Source: an uncultured Aeromonadales bacterium (GTDB lineage Bacteria > Pseudomonadota > Gammaproteobacteria > Enterobacterales > Succinivibrionaceae). From it: a DNA stretch of 54,398 bases. Positions 29,503 through 43,639 of this stretch are shown piece by piece. The translations under genes and the position numbers were made by a program. The DNA is taken from contig CACZLZ010000015.1 in NCBI GenBank assembly GCA_902782145.1, positions 1 through 54,398 of the forward strand, read 5' to 3'. Every line of letters begins with the position of its first letter. Within the stretch, counting starts at the first letter, position 1. Below the pieces are notes generated by a model. That model ran no database searches. It was not told the origin of the DNA and saw only the letters and a program-made list of their open reading frames with translations.

Positions 29503-29799
29503 GATCAGACAAGGCCACTGCCCCCGGAGGGATCAGTGGCTTTTTATATGCCGGGATCTGTCTGATCTCGGCCTGGTTAAGATCTGTGCTGATCAGTACA
29601 CTTTTTATACTGATCAGTTCACAAATTGATCTGATCAGTATGTGAAACGTACTGATCAAAGACGTCAGCAAACTGCGGACAAAAGAAAAAGCCCCGAAAA
29701 ACCCTCATTTTGACAGCAGTGAGATCAGAGCAAGATCAGAAGTATCCCGCAGTCGCTGATCCCTCTCTGATCTCTGATCAGATCAGTACCCGGCTGATC
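29503..29799. other. GATC cluster, candidate oriC (mnmG side)
   Basis: Seventeen GATC sites fall within 297 bases (first 29503, last 29796), several inside CTGATCAG or ACTGATCAGT palindromes. An AT-rich tract follows on the mnmG side. This is the E. coli-type oriC layout, where Dam/SeqA sites crowd the origin and the unwinding region faces mnmG. No TTATNCACA box is present here, so the assignment is not proven. Confidence 0.6.
29514..29545 (+). terminator. Intrinsic terminator after efp
   Basis: GCCACTG / CAGTGGC (29514-29520, 29534-29540) with a 13-base loop is followed by five T, about 25 bases past the stop. Confidence 0.8.
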
Positions 29800-29833
29800 T
29801 ATCCTCATTAATCAGCCCCCTAACAGTAACAAG

Positions 29834-29870
29834 AACAATTTAAAAAATATTAATAAAAAAAATAAAAAAG
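29834..29870. other. AT-rich tract, candidate DNA unwinding element
   Basis: About 37 bases of almost pure A/T lie between the GATC cluster and mnmG. In E. coli the unwinding 13-mers occupy the same place. No clear GATC-led 13-mer is visible. Confidence 0.45.
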
Positions 29871-29925
29871 ACCCGTCGCCCCCCGGCATCTCCCGCCGGG
29901 CCGGCTCACACCGCCGGAGGATCCC

Positions 29926-31815
29926 ATGAAGCAATCATTCACCTTTGACGTCATCGTCATCGGCGGAGGCCACGCCGGCATCGAGGCTGCCTCCGCCGCC
30001 GCCAGGTGCGGATCCCGCACCCTGCTTATAACCCACAACATCGACACCATCGGACAGATGTCCTGCAACCCGGCCATCGGCGGCATTGGCAAGGGGCACC
30101 TGGTCCGAGAGATCGACGCCATGGGCGGGATCATGGGCCAAGCCATTGACCGGGCCGGTATCCAGTTTAGAATCCTAAACTCCTCCAAGGGTCCAGCAGT
30201 CAAGGCAACCAGAGCCCAAGCCGACAAACAGCTCTACCGGAAGATCGTACTAGAAATGCTGGGAACAATCGAAAACCTGCAGATCTTCCAGCAGCCGGTT
30301 ACCGATATCACCTTGCACAACGGAGCCGTCACCGGTGTGACCACCTCAGCCGGCATAACCTTCAGCGCCCAGGTCGTGATCCTAACTGCCGGCACCTTCC
30401 TCAACGGACTCATCCATGTGGGCCTGACCCACTATGAGGGTGGCAGAGCCGGAGATCCGGCTTCAGTGCGTCTGGCCAGCAGGCTGAGAGAACTGGGAAT
30501 AAAAACAGGCAGGCTCAAAACCGGCACCCCGGCAAGGATCGACTGCCGAACCATCAACTTTGACATCCTGCCCAAACAGTTCTCCGATGATCCCCTGCCC
30601 GTATTCAGTTTCCTGGGCAAACCCGAGGATCACCCCCAGCAGGTGCCCTGCTATATAACAGCCACCAATGCCAGAACCCATGAGATCATCCGGAACAACC
30701 TGGACCGCAGCCCACTATATTCCGGCGTCATTCACAGCGTGGGACCCCGGTACTGTCCTTCCATAGAGGATAAGGTCATGCGCTACCCGGACAAGGACTC
30801 CCACCAGATATACCTGGAGCCCGAAGGTCTGACCTCCGGTGAGTACTATCCCAACGGGATCTCCACCTCCCTGCCCTTTGACGTGCAGCTGGAGATCATC
30901 CATTCCATGAAGGGGCTGGAGAATGCCCGGATCATGAAACCGGCCTATGCCATTGAATATGACTACTATGATCCCACTGAACTCAGAAGCTGCATGGAGA
31001 ACCGCTGCATCCGGAATCTGTTCTTCGCAGGGCAGATAAACGGCACCACGGGGTATGAGGAGGCTGCAGCCCAGGGCATGCTGGCTGGCATCAATGCATC
31101 CCTCAGGGTCCAAGGCAAGGAAGGCTGGTGTCCAGGAAGAAGCGAAGCCTATGCCGGTGTGCTGATGGACGATCTCACCACCCTGGGAACCACGGAGCCT
31201 TACCGGATGTTCACCTCCAGAGCTGAATACCGGCTGCTGCTACGGGAGGACAATGCAGACGAAAGACTTACCCCCATCGCCCGGAAACTGAACATGATCT
31301 CTGAAGAGAGATGGCGCGTGTTCTGCGAAAAGCAGGAGCAGATAGCCCGGGAAAAACAGCGTCTGGCCAGCACCCATGTGGGTCCCGAGTCGGCGGTTAC
31401 TGCCGGCCTGAACCGCCACCTGGACAAGCCCCTGGCCAAATCCTGTTCTCTGGAGGAGATCCTCAGACGGCCAGAGATGACCTATGCCAGACTCTGTGAG
31501 ATCTTCCCGCCTCCTGAAGCCACCTGTGATCAGGCAGCCCAGCAGATCGAGGATCAGATCAAATACGCCGGCTACATCTCCCGGGAGCAGGAAAGCATCG
31601 AGAGAAGCCGCAAGAACGAGAACACCTATCTGCCCGAGGACTGCGACTATGCAGCCATTCCCGGGATCTCCGTGGAAATAGCCTCCAAACTCAACAAGTT
31701 CAAGCCTGAGACCATCGGCAAGGCAGCAAGGATCTCCGGAGTAACTCCGGCTGCCATCTCAATGCTGCTGGTGCACCTGAAAAAGAAAGGACTCCTGGGA
31801 AGGAAAAACGGATGA
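29926..31815 (+). CDS. mnmG: tRNA modification enzyme MnmG (GidA)
   Basis: The 629 residues equal E. coli MnmG. It is the FAD- and NADH-dependent partner of MnmE (21.1 kb) in making cmnm5U34 in tRNA. The N-terminal dinucleotide motif is [12 protein letters not shown], followed by [30 protein letters not shown] and [18 protein letters not shown] are family blocks, and the C-terminal helical MnmE-binding domain is complete. GGAGG precedes the ATG. The gene begins just after the AT-rich origin candidate and overlaps rsmG. Confidence 0.97.
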   Translation: MKQSFTFDVIVIGGGHAGIEAASAAARCGSRTLLITHNIDTIGQMSCNPAIGGIGKGHLVREIDAMGGIMGQAIDRAGIQFRILNSSKGPAVKATRAQADKQLYRKIVLEMLGTIENLQIFQQPVTDITLHNGAVTGVTTSAGITFSAQVVILTAGTFLNGLIHVGLTHYEGGRAGDPASVRLASRLRELGIKTGRLKTGTPARIDCRTINFDILPKQFSDDPLPVFSFLGKPEDHPQQVPCYITATNARTHEIIRNNLDRSPLYSGVIHSVGPRYCPSIEDKVMRYPDKDSHQIYLEPEGLTSGEYYPNGISTSLPFDVQLEIIHSMKGLENARIMKPAYAIEYDYYDPTELRSCMENRCIRNLFFAGQINGTTGYEEAAAQGMLAGINASLRVQGKEGWCPGRSEAYAGVLMDDLTTLGTTEPYRMFTSRAEYRLLLREDNADERLTPIARKLNMISEERWRVFCEKQEQIAREKQRLASTHVGPESAVTAGLNRHLDKPLAKSCSLEEILRRPEMTYARLCEIFPPPEATCDQAAQQIEDQIKYAGYISREQESIERSRKNENTYLPEDCDYAAIPGISVEIASKLNKFKPETIGKAARISGVTPAAISMLLVHLKKKGLLGRKNG

Positions 31816-32441
31816 GAGACCGACTAGAGAAACAACTTGAAACTGGGCTAGCTAAACTGGATCTGAGTCTTTCCCCAAAGCAGATCGGAGATCTGGTGTC
31901 CTTTGTCCTGCTCCTGGAGAAGTGGAACCGCTCCTTCAATCTGACATCTGTGCAAAACCCGGAAGAGATGATAAGCCGGCATGTGCTGGACAGTCTGGCC
32001 ATTGCCCCTCACCTCCAGGGAAACACCTTCGCCGATGTGGGATCCGGTCCGGGCATACCCGGGATCCCCCTGGCAGAGGTGTTTCCGGAAAGACATTTCA
32101 CCCTCATCGACTCCCGGGGCAAAAGATCCGCCTTTCAGCGCCAGGCGGTGATCACCCTGGGGCTCAAAAACGTCAGTGTCCTGAACATCCGGGCAGAAGA
32201 CTACCAGGGCGAACCTTTCCAGGGGATCATCTCCCGGGCCTTCGCCTCCCTGGCGGATTTTGATCGGCTCTGCTGTGCCATGGGCAGTGATGACACTCTG
32301 TTTTACGCCATGAAGGGTAAGGTCTCCGAAGAGGAAAAGGCCGTCCTCCAGGAAAGGATCGTCTCCGTAAGCGCTCTGAATGTCCCGGGAACCGATGCCG
32401 CCAGAAGTCTCGTGGTGTTCCGGAACAACTCCAAAACTTGA
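31812..32441 (+). CDS. rsmG: 16S rRNA (guanine527-N7)-methyltransferase RsmG
   Basis: This 209-residue SAM-dependent methyltransferase methylates G527 of 16S rRNA; loss gives low-level streptomycin resistance elsewhere. The SAM motif [20 protein letters not shown] and the preceding [12 protein letters not shown] are typical, and [12 protein letters not shown] marks the catalytic region. Its ATG overlaps the mnmG stop (ATGA), the classic gidA-gidB pair. Confidence 0.95.
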   Translation: MRDRLEKQLETGLAKLDLSLSPKQIGDLVSFVLLLEKWNRSFNLTSVQNPEEMISRHVLDSLAIAPHLQGNTFADVGSGPGIPGIPLAEVFPERHFTLIDSRGKRSAFQRQAVITLGLKNVSVLNIRAEDYQGEPFQGIISRAFASLADFDRLCCAMGSDDTLFYAMKGKVSEEEKAVLQERIVSVSALNVPGTDAARSLVVFRNNSKT

Positions 32442-32490
32442 ACTCCGGAGCCCGGACCAGTCCGCCCCCTGCAAATACTGCACGGGAGTG

Positions 32491-32499
32491 TGATACAAT
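32491..32499 (+). promoter_or_regulatory. Extended -10 promoter for parA
   Basis: TGA-TACAAT forms an extended -10 about 135 bases before parA, in the gap after rsmG. The -35 is weak (TGCAAA near 32470). Confidence 0.5.
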
Positions 32500-32635
32500 T
32501 AACATTTACTGACAGCAGGAGCCGCAAGGACCACTGTTCAGACGCGCCTCCATTCTCCTTAGTTGCAATGCGCCGCTCAGGGAAAAGGCACCTCAAGAAC
32601 AAAGAACACCAGTCACAGGATCCCCGGGGACGGAA

Positions 32636-33433
32636 ATGGGCAAGGTAGTTGTAATTTCTAATCAGAAAGGCGGTGTGGGCAAAACCACCACCTGCGTCAA
32701 TCTGGCCGCTTCCATAGCTGCCGCCAACAAGAAGGTTCTGCTGGTGGACATCGATCCTCAGGGCAACGCCACCACCGCATCCGGCGTTGACAAGTTCGAC
32801 CTGGCCCACACCATCCAGAATGTGCTCACCGACAAAATGCCGGTGCGGGATGTCATCATCAGCAAGGAGCAGACCAGCGGAGGCTATGATCTCCTGCCCT
32901 CCAACGGCGACGTGGCTTCCTGCGAGGTCACCCTCATCAACGAGATCGCCCGGGAGCAGATCCTCAACAATGCCTTGAACCAGGTCAAAAACGACTACGA
33001 CTACATCTTCATCGACTGTCCTCCCTCCCTGAGTCTTCTTACCGTCAACGGCATGTGCGCGGCAGACTCGGTCATCGTCCCCATGCAGTGCGAGTTCTTT
33101 GCCCTGGAGGGTCTGACGGATCTCATTGCCATCATTGGCAAACTGTCTCAAGCAGTTAACCCGCGCCTTAAAATCGACGGGATCCTGCGCACCATGTATG
33201 ACAACCGCAACAAGCTGGGATCCGAAGTCTCCAACCAGCTGAGAACCTACTTCGGAGACAAACTCTACCGCACCGTGATCCCCCGCAATGTCAAACTGGC
33301 CGAGGCTCCCAGCTTTGGAAAGCCCGCCTATTACTACGACCGCAAGTCCCTGGGCTCCAAGGCCTACCTGGCTCTGGCCGGGGAGATCCTCAAGCGTGAG
33401 GAGCGGGATCAGCAGAGGGCCGCAGCGGTGTGA
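32636..33433 (+). CDS. parA: Chromosome partitioning ATPase ParA (Soj)
   Basis: This 265-residue Walker-type ATPase binds nucleoid DNA in its ATP dimer form and moves ParB-parS complexes during origin segregation. The deviant Walker A is [10 protein letters not shown] close to the N-terminus, Walker A' [13 protein letters not shown] and Walker [10 protein letters not shown]. It is the short chromosomal type without an N-terminal HTH. It follows rsmG but has its own likely promoter, and it is separated from parB by a terminator and 199 bases. Confidence 0.96.
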   Translation: MGKVVVISNQKGGVGKTTTCVNLAASIAAANKKVLLVDIDPQGNATTASGVDKFDLAHTIQNVLTDKMPVRDVIISKEQTSGGYDLLPSNGDVASCEVTLINEIAREQILNNALNQVKNDYDYIFIDCPPSLSLLTVNGMCAADSVIVPMQCEFFALEGLTDLIAIIGKLSQAVNPRLKIDGILRTMYDNRNKLGSEVSNQLRTYFGDKLYRTVIPRNVKLAEAPSFGKPAYYYDRKSLGSKAYLALAGEILKREERDQQRAAAV

Positions 33434-33475
33434 GGCTGCCAGGACCCGCTGAACAGGCCAGAATCCTCTTTCCGA

Positions 33476-33506
33476 AGACCTCCGCCGCTGGAGGTCTTTC
33501 TGTTTG
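33476..33506 (+). terminator. Terminator between parA and parB
   Basis: AGACCTCC / GGAGGTCT (33476-33483, 33490-33497) with a 6-base loop is followed by TTCTGTTT. The stem is strong and the U tract interrupted. Confidence 0.65.
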
Positions 33507-33565
33507 CACTGTGAGCAAAAAAGCAGTTTTCACTAACATTTTCTGACAAAAGCACATTGATTTTA

Positions 33566-33595
33566 GTGACGGTAAAAAAGCGGATGGTTTAGAAT
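33566..33595 (+). promoter_or_regulatory. Possible parB promoter
   Basis: GTGACG (33566-33571) and TAGAAT (33590-33595), 18 bases apart, lie about 37 bases before parB in an A-rich stretch. The -35 is only a partial match. Confidence 0.4.
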
Positions 33596-33632
33596 AACCG
33601 CGGAGACGTGGTTCCCAGGGAGAAAAACGCGC

Positions 33633-34537
33633 ATGGGCAAATTGGGCATGGGGCTGGACAAAATGCTTTCCAATGCCGGGATCAGCAGCCAGCCGGCAGA
33701 GACGGAGGGCGCCGTTAGGATCGTCAATTCTCAGGATATCAAGGACGATTCCCTGATAAGGATCCCCACAGGAGCACTGATCCCCAGTCAGTTTCAGCCC
33801 CGTCGCACCATGGATCCCGAATCCCTGGAAGAACTGGCTTCCTCCATCCGCCGCCAGGGGATCATCCAGCCCATCGCCGTAAGGAAAACCCAGGACGGCA
33901 AGTTTGAGATCCTCGCCGGTGAAAGACGCTGGCGGGCGGCCCAAAAGGCAGGACTCACAGAAGTCCCGGCGGTGGTCATGAATGCCGACGACCGCAACGC
34001 CATGGCCATTGCGGTCATTGAGAACATGCAGCGGCAGAACCTGAATGCCATTGAGGAGTCGGAGGCCCTGCAGCGCATCTCCGATCAGCTTGCCCTCACC
34101 CATGAGCAGATTGGCGAGATGATCGGCAAGTCCCGCTCCCAGGTCACCAACCTCCTGCGTCTGGGGAGCCTGACCCTTCCGGTCAAGAAACTGGTCATGG
34201 ACGGTCAACTGGACATGGGGCATGCCCGTGCCCTGCTGTCCATTGAGGATCCCGCCCTGCAACAGGAGGCCGGCGAGCATGCCGCCAAAAAGCAGATGAG
34301 CGTCCGGGAAACCGAATCTTATGTGAACAAACTTCTCCAAAGACCGGCTAAGGATGAGAAGCCCCACACGGTCAAGGATCAGAACCTGGTGGAATGGGAA
34401 AACCGGATCTGCCAGACCGTAGGCTGCTCCCGGGTGAAGCTTATGCCCGGCAACAACGGATCCGGCAAGCTGGTTATGTCCTACAAGGACGCTGCAGAGC
34501 TGGAGAAGCTCATGGGGTTCATCAACCGCCAGGCTGA

Positions 34538-34541
<4 letters not shown>
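33633..34541 (+). CDS. parB: Chromosome partitioning protein ParB (Spo0J)
   Basis: This 302-residue CTP-dependent clamp loads at parS and spreads along DNA. After a short N-terminal ParA-interacting stretch it shows the CTPase motif AGERRWRAAQ and ENMQRQNLNAIEE. A helix-turn-helix that reads parS follows (LTHEQIGEMIGKSRSQVTNLLRL), and a C-terminal dimer domain from about 240. Its likely targets are the cluster at 8.4-9.6 kb and the site at 47957. Its stop overlaps the atpI ATG (ATGA), so ATP synthase translation is coupled to parB. Confidence 0.96.
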
Positions 34542-35910
<1,369 letters not shown>

Positions 35911-35938
35911 TATTTTTCAGTTTTCTTCACCCTTTTAG

Positions 35939-36175
<237 letters not shown>

Positions 36176-36201
36176 TCCGCCTTTCCGCGAGGATCTAAGA
36201 G

Positions 36202-36678
36202 ATGGAATTGAATTGGACATTTATCGGCCAGACAATTGAGTTTGTTATTTTTGTCTGGCTGTGCCTCAAGTATGTCTGGCCGCCGATAATGGCAGGCATT
36301 GAGCAGCGCCAGAAGGAGATCGGCGAAGGTCTGGAAGCCGCCGAGCGCGGCAGAAAGAGCCTTGAGGTTGCCCGTAACAACGCTGCGGAGCAGATCAAGG
36401 CCACCAAGAAGGAGGTGGCGGAGATCATGGAGCAGGCCAACAAACGCCAGGCAAAAATCCTTGATGATGCCCGTGCCGCCGCCAACGAGGAGCGGCTCAA
36501 GATCATTGAGCAGGCCCGTGAGGAGGCTGAGGCCGAGGCCAACCGGGTCAAGGAGAAACTCCGCCGGGAGATGGCTGAACTGGCTGTCAGGGGTGCTGAG
36601 AAGATCATCCGCAAGAATGTTGATCAGAACACCACCAGCAGCATCATCAGCGAACTGGTGGCCGGTGCCAAGCGTTAG
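36202..36678 (+). CDS. atpF: ATP synthase F0 subunit b
   Basis: The 158 residues (E. coli 156) comprise one N-terminal membrane helix (about 5-26) followed by a long charged helix rich in Ala, Glu, Lys and Arg that dimerises as the peripheral stalk. It links F0 subunit a to the delta subunit on F1. Confidence 0.96.
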   Translation: MELNWTFIGQTIEFVIFVWLCLKYVWPPIMAGIEQRQKEIGEGLEAAERGRKSLEVARNNAAEQIKATKKEVAEIMEQANKRQAKILDDARAAANEERLKIIEQAREEAEAEANRVKEKLRREMAELAVRGAEKIIRKNVDQNTTSSIISELVAGAKR

Positions 36679-36698
36679 TCATTCAGCGGAAGATTGAC

Positions 36699-37232
36699 AT
36701 GTCAGAGTATGCAACTATAGCCCGCCCCTATGCCCAGGCCGCCTTTGACTTCGCCAAGGAGCACAGCGCAGTTGACCAGTGGCTCTTCATGATTGACTTC
36801 ATGAGCCAGGCCGTCAGCAACGAGGAAGTGGCTTCATTCATTGACTCCTCTGCGGGCAATGCCTCGGTCACGTCCCTGCTGCTCCGGCTTTCCGAGGGCT
36901 ATGTGGACGGCTATGGTCAGAACTTCCTCCGTCAGCTGGTGGAAAACCACCGTCTGAAGGCCCTTCCGGACATTCTGGCGGAATTCAGGCGCCTCAAGGA
37001 TGAGGATGAGCGGATCCTCCATGCTGAGGTGGTTTCGGCTGAGCCACTTCCGGATGCAGAGATGGCAAGGATCACGGCTTTCCTCAAAGACAAGTACAGC
37101 CGCACCGTGAGCGCCGTGAACACCGTGGACGAAAGCATCCTGGGAGGAGTGGTCATCAAGACCCCGGATGAGATCATAGATGCCAGTGTCAGAAGCCGCA
37201 TTGACGAGCTTGCCCTGGCACTGAAATCCTAA
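36699..37232 (+). CDS. atpH: ATP synthase F1 subunit delta
   Basis: The 177 residues equal E. coli AtpH in length. [16 protein letters not shown] at the N-terminus is the family signature and the C-terminal [22 protein letters not shown] is well kept. It caps F1 and binds the b dimer. Confidence 0.96.
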   Translation: MSEYATIARPYAQAAFDFAKEHSAVDQWLFMIDFMSQAVSNEEVASFIDSSAGNASVTSLLLRLSEGYVDGYGQNFLRQLVENHRLKALPDILAEFRRLKDEDERILHAEVVSAEPLPDAEMARITAFLKDKYSRTVSAVNTVDESILGGVVIKTPDEIIDASVRSRIDELALALKS

Positions 37233-37246
37233 GAGAAGGAACAAAG

Positions 37247-38794
37247 ATGCAAGAAAAGAAGTCGCTGAACTCCACTGAAATTGCCAGTCTCATAAAGGAG
37301 AGGATTGAGCAGTTCAGCACGGAGGCCAAATCCAAAAATGTGGGCACCATTGTGTCAGTTTCCGACGGCATTCTCCGGATCAGCGGTCTGACAGATGTCA
37401 TGTCCGGTGAGATGATCCAGCTCCCCGGCGAACTCTACGGCCTGGCCCTCAATCTGGAGCGGGACTACGTGGGCGCCATTGTCCTGGGTCCCAGTGACGA
37501 GATCTCCGAGGGCATGCAGGCAAGCTGCACCGGCAAGATCCTCCAGGTTCCCGTGGGCCGCGGACTTCTGGGCCGGGTGGTGAACACCCTGGGCCAGCCC
37601 ATTGACGGCAAGGGCGCCGTAGAGGCGGAAAAGTTTGCCCCCATTGAGGTTATTGCCCCCGGCGTTATTGATCGCCAGTCAGTCTCCCAGCCCATCCAGA
37701 CCGGATACAAGTCCGTTGACTCCATGATCCCCATCGGCCGCGGCCAGCGTGAGCTCATCATCGGTGACCGCCAGGTGGGCAAGACGGCTCTGGCCATTGA
37801 CACCATAATCAACCAGAAGAACGCCGGCGTTAAGTGCGTTTATGTGGCCATCGGCCAGAAGGCCTCAACCATTGCCAATGTGGTGCGCAAGCTTGAGGAG
37901 CACGGAGCTCTGTCCAACACCATTGTGGTGGTGGCTTCCGCCTCCGAGTCTGCCTCCCTCCAGTACCTTGCCCCCTATGCCGGATGCGCCATGGGAGAGT
38001 TCTTCCGGGACAACGGCGAGGATGCTTTGATTGTCTATGACGATCTGTCCAAGCATGCCGTTGCCTACCGCCAGATTTCACTGCTGTTGCGCCGTCCGCC
38101 TGGACGTGAGGCTTATCCTGGTGACGTCTTCTACCTCCACTCCAGACTTCTGGAGCGTGCAGCCCGGGTCAACGAGGCCTATGTTGAGAGGATCACCGGC
38201 GGCAAGGTGAAGGGCAAGACAGGTTCCCTGACGGCTCTTCCCATCATAGAAACCCAGGCAGGCGACGTTTCGGCATTCATTCCCACCAACGTCATTTCCA
38301 TTACCGACGGCCAGATCTTCCTGACCACCCAGTCCTTCAATGCCGGACTTAGGCCGGCTGTGGATCCGGGCATTTCCGTGTCCCGTGTGGGCGGTGCGGC
38401 TCAGACCAAGATCATGAAGAAGCTGTCAGGCGGCATTAGAACGGCCCTGGCCCAGTACCGGGAATTGGCTGCCTTCTCCCAGTTCTCCTCGGATCTGGAC
38501 AGTGCCACCAAGGCCCAGCTCAGCCACGGCCAGAAAGTCACTGAGCTCATGAAGCAGAAGCAGTACTCACCTCTGACCGTTGCCCAACAGGCTCTGATCC
38601 TGTATGCGGTTGATCACGGGTACCTGGATGAAGTGGAAGTGGCGAATGTGGGTGACTTTGAAAAGAGGCTCCTTTCCTTTGCCGATTCCAGCTATGGAGA
38701 CTTCATGAAGGAGCTCAGTGAGCGCGGCCAGTACTCACCTGAGGTTGAGAGCAAACTCACCGCGCTTCTGGATGACTTTTCCAAGACCAACTGA
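37247..38794 (+). CDS. atpA: ATP synthase F1 subunit alpha
   Basis: The 515 residues (E. coli 513) include Walker [12 protein letters not shown], the [20 protein letters not shown] block and the arginine-finger region [10 protein letters not shown]. Alpha subunits alternate with beta in the catalytic hexamer and carry the non-catalytic nucleotide sites. Confidence 0.98.
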   Translation: MQEKKSLNSTEIASLIKERIEQFSTEAKSKNVGTIVSVSDGILRISGLTDVMSGEMIQLPGELYGLALNLERDYVGAIVLGPSDEISEGMQASCTGKILQVPVGRGLLGRVVNTLGQPIDGKGAVEAEKFAPIEVIAPGVIDRQSVSQPIQTGYKSVDSMIPIGRGQRELIIGDRQVGKTALAIDTIINQKNAGVKCVYVAIGQKASTIANVVRKLEEHGALSNTIVVVASASESASLQYLAPYAGCAMGEFFRDNGEDALIVYDDLSKHAVAYRQISLLLRRPPGREAYPGDVFYLHSRLLERAARVNEAYVERITGGKVKGKTGSLTALPIIETQAGDVSAFIPTNVISITDGQIFLTTQSFNAGLRPAVDPGISVSRVGGAAQTKIMKKLSGGIRTALAQYRELAAFSQFSSDLDSATKAQLSHGQKVTELMKQKQYSPLTVAQQALILYAVDHGYLDEVEVANVGDFEKRLLSFADSSYGDFMKELSERGQYSPEVESKLTALLDDFSKTN

Positions 38795-38808
38795 TCCCGG
38801 AGACAAGG

Positions 38809-41077
<2,269 letters not shown>

Positions 41078-41092
41078 GTGACGGGAGGATCC

Positions 41093-41524
41093 ATGGCTGA
41101 GGAGCTGATGCAGTTCAAACTGGACATTGTCAGTGCGGAAAAGAAACTCTTCTCCGGAGATGTGCGGACTATGCAGATCACCGGTGTGGAGGGTCAGCTG
41201 GGCATCCGGCATGGACACACGCCGCTGCTTACCATGATCAAGCCGGGACGGATCTCCTTCACCACCATTGACGGCAAGGAAGAGGTTCTCTATCTTTCCG
41301 GCGGGATCCTGGAAGTTCAGCCCACCCGGGTCACAGTGTTGTCCGACACGGCCATCCGCGCTGATGAGATTGATGCCGCCAAGGCGGAGGCAGCGGTCAA
41401 GGCGGCCCGGGAGAAGATTGAGTCCAAATCCGATGATGTGGACTATGCATCGGCCATTATTGAACTGTCCAAGGCCATGGCCCAGCTCAGGGTGGTTGAG
41501 ATCACCAGGGGCGGTCGGCGCTGA
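41093..41524 (+). CDS. atpC: ATP synthase F1 subunit epsilon
   Basis: The 143 residues (E. coli 139) form a beta-sandwich ([35 protein letters not shown]) followed by two C-terminal helices that can inhibit the enzyme. The ATG at 41093 follows GGGAGG; a GTG right after the atpD stop is in frame but less likely. It is the last gene of the operon and is followed by a strong terminator. Confidence 0.96.
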   Translation: MAEELMQFKLDIVSAEKKLFSGDVRTMQITGVEGQLGIRHGHTPLLTMIKPGRISFTTIDGKEEVLYLSGGILEVQPTRVTVLSDTAIRADEIDAAKAEAAVKAAREKIESKSDDVDYASAIIELSKAMAQLRVVEITRGGRR

Positions 41525-41556
41525 GACCGAATGGGGCTCAGGAAAAGAATATCAGC

Positions 41557-41583
41557 GGGGGATCGGAAGATCTCCCTTTTTTT
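41557..41583 (+). terminator. Intrinsic terminator of the atp operon
   Basis: GGGGGATC / GATCTCCC (41557-41564, 41569-41576, one G-U pair) with a GGAA tetraloop is followed by seven T. It lies 33 bases past atpC. Confidence 0.88.
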
Positions 41584-41926
41584 GCCTGTGACCCAAGTTT
41601 TTTCCTGGGTAGTTCCAGGGCACCGGGAACGTGTCGCCAGTGCCGTCCCTGATAAGCTTTGAGTGTGTGTGACTGGACTGGGCTGGAACGGACTGGTGAA
41701 TTAAGGCCGGATCCAGGGCAGGGCAGGGCAGGGCAGAGACTGGCAATGCAGACCTGGTAGTAAGGTAAGGGCAGGGCGAGCTGATCGGAGCGGCGCCGGG
41801 CAGACAGCCGCCGCATTGCGTTGTTTTTCAGTCACAGTAGACCGTCCGCAGTTCCCCGGGACCGTGGCACATGAGCCTGCTCAGGAGTGTTTTCAGCCCG
41901 TAAACGGGCAGTTGTCAGAGGTATTT
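41584..41926. other. atpC-cysK intergenic region with pentamer repeat
   Basis: No gene is supported. It contains four tandem AGGGC pentamers (41715-41734). A small hairpin GCCCG-TAAA-CGGGC (41896-41909) lies just before the cysK ribosome site and could modulate its translation. I found no convincing -35/-10 pair. Confidence 0.55.
41715..41734. repeat. Four tandem AGGGC pentamers
   Basis: AGGGC repeats four times and then decays to AGAGAC. Read on the other strand it is CTGCC-like, the same pentamer family as the array at 17951-17980. Confidence 0.8.
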
Positions 41927-42859
41927 ATGGCAGAAATCTATGATTCCGTATCCCAGCTGGTTGGCAGAACGCCCATGATCCGCGCATCCAGTTTTGCCAG
42001 AAGGACCGGGATCCTGGCCGATCTGCTGGTCAAGGCGGAATCCTTCAATCCCAGCGGCAGCAGCAAGGATCGGATAGCCGTCGCCATGCTGGATGATGCT
42101 GAGCGCAAGGGTCTTCTCAACCGGAACTCGGTGATCATTGAGCCCACCTCCGGCAACGCCGGCGTGAGCCTGGCTATGATTGCGGCCGTCAGGGGCTACC
42201 GCATCATCATCACCATGCCGGACAACATGAGCATTGAAAGACGGAATTTCATCCGGGCCTACGGTGCTGAGATTGAGCTTACCCCGGCAGCCAAGGGCAT
42301 GAAGGGGGCCATTGAAAGGGCAGAGGAACTGGCCCGAAGCCTTCCGGGCAGCTTTGTCCCGGGACAGTTTGAGAACAGTTCCAACCCCAGGGCGCATTTT
42401 GACACCACCGGTCCGGAGATCTGGGAGCAGACCGACGGTAAGATTGACTTCTTCATTGCCGGGATCGGCACTGGGGGAACATTGTCGGGAGCCGGGGAAT
42501 ACCTCAAGTCCAAAAACCGGGATATCCGGATCATCGGCGTTGAGCCGGCCTCTTCCCCGGTGCTGACCAAGGGCTTTGCCGGACCCCACAAGATTCAAGG
42601 GCTGGGAGCTGGTTTTGTGCCCAAAACCCTGAACACCCAGGTGTGTGATGAGTTCATTGCGGTGGGCAATGAGGATGCCGCGGAGGCCACAAGACAGTTT
42701 GTGCGCACTGAGGGGATCTTCGTGGGGATCTCCTCCGGTGCCGCGCTGCATGCTGCTAAGGTGCTGGCAGCCAGGACGGAGAACCTGGGCAAGACCATTG
42801 TGGCTCTTCTGCCGGACTGTGGTGACAGGTATCTCTCAACCAGTCTTTTCACGGACTGA
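41927..42859 (+). CDS. cysK: Cysteine synthase A (O-acetylserine sulfhydrylase)
   Basis: This 310-residue PLP enzyme (E. coli CysK 323) makes cysteine from O-acetylserine and sulfide. The PLP lysine is in NPSGSSKDRIA. The asparagine loop reads PTSGNAG instead of the usual TSGNTG, and the phosphate loop GIGTGGTLSGAG and SSGAA near the end are intact. The ATG at 41927 follows AGAGG. It faces a CymR-like repressor gene convergently; in Bacillus CysK is the partner that lets CymR sense O-acetylserine. The operon-like isolation and Firmicute-style neighbour hint at a shared cysteine circuit. Confidence 0.93.
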   Translation: MAEIYDSVSQLVGRTPMIRASSFARRTGILADLLVKAESFNPSGSSKDRIAVAMLDDAERKGLLNRNSVIIEPTSGNAGVSLAMIAAVRGYRIIITMPDNMSIERRNFIRAYGAEIELTPAAKGMKGAIERAEELARSLPGSFVPGQFENSSNPRAHFDTTGPEIWEQTDGKIDFFIAGIGTGGTLSGAGEYLKSKNRDIRIIGVEPASSPVLTKGFAGPHKIQGLGAGFVPKTLNTQVCDEFIAVGNEDAAEATRQFVRTEGIFVGISSGAALHAAKVLAARTENLGKTIVALLPDCGDRYLSTSLFTD

Positions 42860-42930
42860 TCATGAAGCCGGCCCCCCATCCCGTGGTGTCCGGACTTCCA
42901 TCACCTTTCATCTCTTCTTTCCTGCCTGCC

Positions 42931-42993
42931 GGATCCTGCCTGACTGGTGAGCAGGATCCCCTGCAGAAGTCTCCGGATCCATGCCGGATCCGG
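42931..42993. other. Two GGATCC hairpins between convergent cysK and the CymR-like gene
   Basis: GGATCCTGC / GCAGGATCC (42931-42939, 42951-42959) and CCGGATCC / GGATCCGG (42973-42980, 42986-42993) form two neighbouring hairpins. Neither has a U tract. They could form a bidirectional transcription barrier or be insertions of a small repeated word. Confidence 0.6.
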
Positions 42994-43006
42994 CAGTGAA
43001 ACGCCG

Positions 43007-43438
43007 TCAGATCACGTAGTCGTTGCCCACCAGGCTGTTTTTCCGGTCAACAATGTCCTGGATGGTGATGCTTTCCAGGAATTTGGTCACCGTCTCCCGT
43101 AGCTCTTCCCAGATAAATGCGGTGTAGTCCTCCTGTCCATCCTTCTTGTCGTCACTGTCGTTGTTCGCTGGAGTGGTGAGGGTGCCGTCTGTCAGTTCCA
43201 GGATCTCGGCCACTGTGTAGGAGGAGGGCTCCCGGCTGAGTTTGTAGCCCCCCTGGGTTCCCCGGTTCACCTGCAGGATGTTGGGCCGGTTCAGGGAGGA
43301 TATGATCTGCTCCAGGTACTTCTTGGAGATCCCCTGGCGGTTGGCAATGTCTTTTAGGGCCACGAATCCGCCGTCGTTGTGCTCTGCAAGATCGACAAAT
43401 ATGCGCAGGGCATATCTTCCCTTGGTTGTGATTTTCAC
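43007..43438 (-). CDS. Rrf2-family regulator, CymR-like
   Basis: This 143-residue protein has a winged helix (TTKGRYALRIFVDLAEH, ALKDIANRQGISKKYLEQII, then GTQGGYKL as the wing) and a helical dimer tail. It lacks the three cysteines that hold an iron-sulfur cluster in IscR or NsrR. That, together with the sequence flavour, places it nearer to Bacillus CymR, the master repressor of cysteine metabolism that works as a complex with CysK, whose gene is the convergent neighbour. Translation starts at GTG with AAGGGA upstream. A TATAAT (complement of 43479-43484) overlaps an AT-rich imperfect palindrome near 43480-43510, a plausible self-operator. The CymR role is inferred. Confidence 0.8.
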   Translation of the reverse strand: MKITTKGRYALRIFVDLAEHNDGGFVALKDIANRQGISKKYLEQIISSLNRPNILQVNRGTQGGYKLSREPSSYTVAEILELTDGTLTTPANNDSDDKKDGQEDYTAFIWEELRETVTKFLESITIQDIVDRKNSLVGNDYVI

Positions 43439-43639
43439 TGTTTTTATCCCTTGTAATGTCTTTGTCAGAATTGATGTGATTATATACTATTTCTATAGGT
43501 TTTATATGATATTTCATGTTTTTCCGGGTGAACATTTTCCGTACAGGGGTATTCTGTTTCCAGAGCCGGAATTTACGGTGTGAGATCCTTGTTGCCGGTT
43601 GCAAATTCTGAGTGGCGGCACTGTTGGCAACTGCCGTTT

